Source of the DNA: Chaenocephalus aceratus
Taxonomy: Eukaryota; Chordata; Actinopteri; Perciformes; Channichthyidae
Reading direction: 5' to 3'
Assembly: GCA_023974075.1 (NCBI GenBank)
Contig: CM043797.1
Location: forward strand, 38,010,645-38,074,644
DNA: 64,000 nucleotides
Shown here: positions 59,559 through 64,000 of the stretch, one piece after another
Layout: each line of letters starts with the position of its first letter
Position numbering within the stretch: the first letter of the stretch is position 1
Translations under genes and position numbers: made by a program
Notes under the pieces: generated by a model
The model's input: only the letters and a program-made list of their open reading frames with translations
Database searches by the model: none
What the model was told of the DNA's origin: nothing

Positions 59559-60301
59559 TAATGGCGCGTTTCCACTGCAGCGGTTAGCTCGCTTTAAGCG
59601 TGCCGAGCCGGGCGGGGCCCGTTTTTCGTTGCGTTTCCACTTGGCCTAGTTTTGGCCCGGGGCTACTTTTTCACCTTTTTCTGGCCCGACTCTCGTGGTT
59701 CTTGGGCCAGGAACAAACGGGCTGAGTCGGGCTGAGCCTGCTAAACTAGAGAGAGAATCGCTGGCAAGGGGGCTACAACTACAACAAGATGAACATATTT
59801 GACCGTGATTTAATTGTAATACACGTTTCAAAATGATGCCGAAGTAACAACATACTGATACCGGTTAGTAAAAACCATGAATTAATGCTTTGACAAGTCT
59901 GCAGACAGACGGCAGAGAAACACCCTTTTAAAATGCGTGTTTTCTGAATGTAGCTTGGCTAAGCTAACGTTATATATGCTCCGACCGTCCACACTCACAA
60001 CAACGGCCTACAGACATAAATAAACCAGCGACTGTATTCTCCATGACACAGGCAGTCTGTGGTTTGTACTTGTTTAACTTCTGTCTAGTTTCTGAACAGA
60101 TATGAGGAGCTGTGAGCTCTGAGTGCTAACAGCTAACGGCTGTGTTGTTTTTCTGGGGCTCTCATTGAAGATGACGTCACGGCTCCGCCTACACTGCGTT
60201 ACTATAGTAACGACCCCAGTTCCTAAACTGTAATGGAAGCGCAGCATTAAAGTGAGCCGGGCCTAATAAGGCCTAACCAAACCAAGCGAGGCCTGCAGTG
60301 G
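59559..60301. mobile_element. Inverted-terminus element, copy 2
   Basis: It starts TAATGGCGCGTTTCCACTGC and matches 39543-40264 nearly throughout (GAACATATTTGACCGTGATT, TGATACCGGTTAGTAAAAAC). The right terminus is truncated at GCAGTGG. Confidence 0.75.
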
Positions 60302-61882
60302 CTTGTCAGTATATTTGAAATGACTATGCTAGCTATGTTAGCTAGCTAGCTTACAACAGATCGGCAATAATATCAGAAGGAATCATTTTTGATCACATTG
60401 TTAAATTAAGCCAATAAATCTTACATTTTAGGTACGCTTCCAACAACGGTGACAGTTGGCCAGCATTATAATCCCAGAACATCATTAAGCTCTCCTGTCC
60501 CAGCTCTGGCGTCACTTTTTCGTGTCCCCGTTTTCTGCAGAGTTTTGAGCTTCTTGCAGCTTTTTTAAAAAAATTTGCAGCGCTTTTGGTAGACGCATGT
60601 TTCGTCAAATGTTTTCTAAATGCTGCGAATGTGTTATGTTGGTGAAGATGTTTCTTCCTTTGCACGTGTTTTGGCACTTTTGGTGTGTTTTTGCACCTTT
60701 TCTGACGCTGCAGCGTGTTTTAGTCCGTTGTTCACGTTTGAACCTGTAGGCCACCGTAGGTAAAACTGCCAAAACCATGAAGAAAAGTATGTGTTGTAAA
60801 GTTTAAAAAAAATGCATTTATTGAAAATGATACGTATGCTCTTTATGTGACTCATGTCCTAGTGTCATCCTCACAATCATATCGTGCAGAAGTAGGGTTG
60901 CATCTACTGTCGAAGCTGTCAAATATAAAGATACATGCTTATCATAACGTATAAGAGCCAACCATCATGTCTTAAAATCAAAAAAAGATTGTTCCCCTGA
61001 CATGAAGAAACATCTTAGGGTGTAACCAGCACATTTTAAGAAGTTTTAAAATGCCGTTAGTTAATCGACAAATATTTTTGAGCTGGAGAAAGTGATGAAC
61101 AATCAGAGCTTTGACTCGATCGTGGTTTTGTCTTTTCCCCCCCCCATCATTTGCCCATTTGAACAATGAAGTGTTGAAAGATACAGAAGAAGAAACTTGA
61201 ATTTATTTCAACGACAAGAGTTGGAACATTTTTATGCTGATGATACACGCTTAACCGTGTGTTTTTTGCCTGTGGAAATTATTTGTTCTGTCTTTGGTGC
61301 GTCATATATTTCTAAAATGTGCATGTGTTGTGTATTTAACAATATATTTTTCTAGAAATGTTTTGTATTTTTTTTTTTTTTAAAACACTGATTTAACGTG
61401 TTGCTATCTCGTCACGGTACCTTGTTCAGTGTCTGCAGCTTCTTTGAGGTTTGTGTCCCTTTACTGACTGTGTGTTTGTATCTGCCAGCTGTTTTGAAAT
61501 GAACGCAGTTTGAAGTGAAAACTGTGAGAAATGTCCAACAGCTAGCAATGACTGTCCACATGCAGGTGGTTCATCGGAGCCAAAATGATTGATTACAGGA
61601 AGTTAATCTTTGCCTATACTCGTGGAAAGATTTAAGGTTGAACAAAATGACTCTGGACCAAATTTCAACCACAATTCATGGCATAAAGTTATTGTTATTA
61701 TGTGTAAAAGCTTGCATGTCAACTCCATTGCTGGTTTTAATAAGGGCCAGTGAAGCAGCGTTTGATGTCCTCTGGTTCAAAAGACGGCGAACATTTTACG
61801 ATGTTTAATTTCCATTCACTTGGTCAGTTAGTTGTGCTTTTCTGATTTTAATAAGGGATTCTTCATGTATGTTTGTCCGTGT

Positions 61883-61888
61883 AATAAA
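61883..61888 (+). terminator. rasa2: Candidate polyadenylation signal for rasa2
   Basis: A canonical AATAAA in non-repeat sequence about 3.6 kb after the stop codon. Alternatives are 60413 and 62273. Confidence 0.35.
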
Positions 61889-62400
61889 AACCCCGTTTAT
61901 AATAATGGCAAACTGAAAAGGGACGTGCTTTGATCAGAGGAACATGAGAAGCAGCCATCTGATGTGTGTTTCTGATATTAACCACAAAAGCAAGAAGTTA
62001 AGGTTTGAATTAAGAACAAATAATAATGTCAGGGTTTACAAATCAAGACTCCTCTCAATCAGCGGACATCTGTTGAGCGTGAGTACGACAAACAATCCTC
62101 ACGGGAAGTTTTTCTGAAATAAGAAAAAGCTTCTTCCTGTTCGGCACAGCTTCACATCGCTTCTGAATGTCTCCACGGTACAAAGTCTGTGTCTGTTTTA
62201 TACACATTACATGTTTTATTTTCCATACAAGGTCTTTCCTATGTCCATTTGAAACAATTTACAATAAAAACACTTTGCCAATGCGTCTCATATTTCCTTC
62301 CGTTTCCGACCTCGCATTAAAAAGATTAAGACTAACTCCACATAAAAGCTGGTTGGAAAATTGGTGAGTAAACTAATCAATGTTGTGTAATTAACAAGGA

Positions 62401-62974
62401 TAATCTGGTGTTTTTGAGTCGATCAGTAGTGCAGATATCACTGTAAAATCAATCGACAGTAAGCGGAATACTTACTTCCGGGTGTACAATTCTCCGTTAT
62501 CCAATGGGAATGGACGCTCACATTGCCTTTAAGGGCAGCCGACACAAACGAATGCCGTGCTTCCATGAGCGTCAAATCCCGCCACAGATGGGAATACATT
62601 GCAATCAGTTGAAAGCTATTTGCGTCCCTTTAAGAAGCTGAAGGAGCCTATGCGCATCACAACTGCACGCCACGGACACTGACCAAACGTCGCTCCTGGA
62701 CGATTATGGAGTGAGAGTGTGTTATGTAACACAGTTCAGTATTTGGTTTTTAATGCCGCCGCCCCCCCCCCCACAGTTTGTTTGACATAATATGAATTAA
62801 AGTGTGGGTTGGGTGGAAGGAATACAACCTCAAATAACCACAGAGCCATGAGGAGTACTTCATGGTTTTATTTGATTTAATTGTTATCCCGTTACAATTT
62901 ATTTTCTTGGCTCTCCCTGAGTATTCTGTGTTGAAGTTGTACGCCAAATGCATGATTTTTAATCTCTTGTCTGT
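62401..62974. other. Intergenic DNA, no gene recognised
   Basis: Human RASA2 is followed by RNF7, but no RNF7-like coding sequence is found before the window ends. A poly-C run is at 62763-62772. Confidence 0.5.
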
Positions 62975-62978
62975 TTAA

Positions 62979-63601
62979 AGGCCCTGACACACCAAGCAGT
63001 CACCAGAGGACTAGCGGACGCTGAAGTCGGCTGTTGCCTGGCCGTGTTGTCCTGCGTTTTGGCCATGTGTCGCACGGGAACACACCGCACCGACTTCAGT
63101 GCGTGAGTGGCAATAACTCTCCTTACCAGCAGGCGGCGGGGTAGTGTGTATTCGTCATTCAAAAGAGGCAACAAACCGGAAGACAGAGAAGAAGAAGAGT
63201 ATATTTTCTCCGTAATATCATACAGAGCTGGCCTCTCCTGGATCAAGGTGATGAGCAGGTCTTCGTTTGCATCATTCCAGATCGCCATGATGAGATGAAA
63301 ATGAATAGCAGTCTGTGTGTGCCTTCTGAAATCGTTTGTTTACGTCTCTCACTTCCGCTTCGCTTCTCATGCACTGATTCGCTAGCTGAACAGCCAATCA
63401 GAGTGATTATTTGGTCCGACTGCCAGACCCGATGCATGGCCGATTCAACATGTTGAATCGGCCATGCATCGGGTCTGGCAGTCCAAATAAGGCGTGTCAC
63501 GGTCGACTGTGCGGGACACACCAACCTGACTACGGCGCCGCGAATGCCCGACAGCCTCTGACGGCCTCTGACTCCCAAAATCGGGTTGGTGTGTCAGGGC
63601 C
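62979..63601. mobile_element. TTAA-flanked MITE with AGGCCCTGACACACCAA ends
   Basis: TTAA at 62975-62978 and 63602-63605 borders perfect terminal inverted repeats AGGCCCTGACACACCAA and TTGGTGTGTCAGGGCC. It contains a 66-bp perfect palindrome at 63418-63483. No transposase is seen. Confidence 0.85.
63418..63483. repeat. 66-bp perfect palindrome
   Basis: The two 33-base halves are exact reverse complements around the centre 63450/63451 (AACATGTT). The arms contain CCCGATGCATGGCCGATTCA. Confidence 0.95.
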
Positions 63602-63605
63602 TTAA

Positions 63606-64000
63606 AAGGTGCCAGATAAATAAACCGGCGTGCCTTCAGGGCGTGGTCCCCCAGGCGTCTGTAATGTTATTACACTCAACCTCAATCTTCTGATTTACTG
63701 AGGGCACATTCAGGGCCTCCTTTCCACTGCGGTGGCTCAGTCTTAGGAACATTAAAAGCCTTCATAATGAAAATATTATAAAAAATATACGTTAAACATT
63801 ATTCAATGCAAAATAACAGAATTAATCGTGCTTGCGGTGTTGAATAACATTTAGTACATGCATTGCAAGTGTATAGCAAGTCAGCATTACAATTCATTAG
63901 CACCTAAGCAATCTGCATCAGCAGCCAGAGAGGGCAAAAGTACACACATCCTTTACTCAAGTAGAAGTACAGATACTCGTGTTTGAAAATACTCTGGTGA
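63606..64000. other. Window end, unassigned DNA
   Basis: No gene is seen. The last 60 bases (CTTTACTCAAGTAGAAGTAC...) look like the start of the AAAAGTAGAAGTA repeat found in intron 20. Confidence 0.5.

Larger units (their letters stand above)
58313..62400 (+). other. rasa2: rasa2 3' UTR and downstream DNA
   Basis: No coding sequence is recognised. Candidate AATAAA signals are at 60413, 61883 and 62273. The repeat at 59559-60301 lies in this region. The true 3' end cannot be fixed from sequence. Confidence 0.55.

Noticed and set aside
60393..61166. Minus-strand frames downstream of rasa2 as a neighbouring gene
   Set aside because: Frames are short (62-94 codons), unrelated to known families, and lie in AT-rich 3' sequence.

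Overview
This is a vertebrate, almost certainly teleost, nuclear window. It has long introns with GT-AG borders, CA/TA microsatellites, tRNA-derived SINEs, L2/Rex-type LINE pieces, and many hAT-like and TTAA-flanked MITEs. No bacterial, plasmid or phage-type organisation is visible. Two protein genes lie head to tail on the + strand: a zbtb38-like gene (BTB plus Kaiso-family zinc fingers) at about 384-4850, then rasa2 (Ras GTPase-activating protein 2) with coding exons from 8050 to 58312. ZBTB38 and RASA2 are also neighbours on human 3q23, so the synteny supports both calls.

Layout: 1-383 is the end of a 5' intron of zbtb38, with its acceptor directly before the ATG. 384-4263 is the zbtb38 coding exon; conserved protein is readable throughout, but in three frames. 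4264-7940 is 3' UTR and intergenic DNA with a CA-flanked repeat and a SINE. 7940-8107 holds the rasa2 first exon. From there to 58312 I could place 24 exons by splice sites and by remembered family sequence. They sum to 2469 coding bases (822 residues plus stop) with no frame break, and encode C2A, C2B, RasGAP, PH and a BTK zinc motif. The exons make up about 5% of the 50-kb gene. The introns are stacks of transposons, several nested two or three deep, plus three sizeable tandem arrays: a 1.5-kb 10/18-bp minisatellite in intron 18, a 33-bp array in intron 20 and a 74-bp array in intron 21. 58313-64000 is rasa2 3' UTR and downstream DNA with further MITEs, one containing a 66-bp perfect palindrome.

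Function: ZBTB38 proteins are nuclear methyl-CpG-binding transcriptional regulators. RASA2 is a GAP1-family protein that binds membrane phosphoinositide and switches Ras off. They are neighbours by ancient synteny; nothing in the sequence says they act together.

No new biochemical system is evident. The most notable points are the three apparent frame breaks in an otherwise conserved zbtb38 exon, repeats that duplicate or crowd rasa2 splice sites, the higher-order minisatellite of intron 18, and datable nested transposon insertions with exact target-site duplications. Transposon family names are inferred from termini and target sites, not from a database search.
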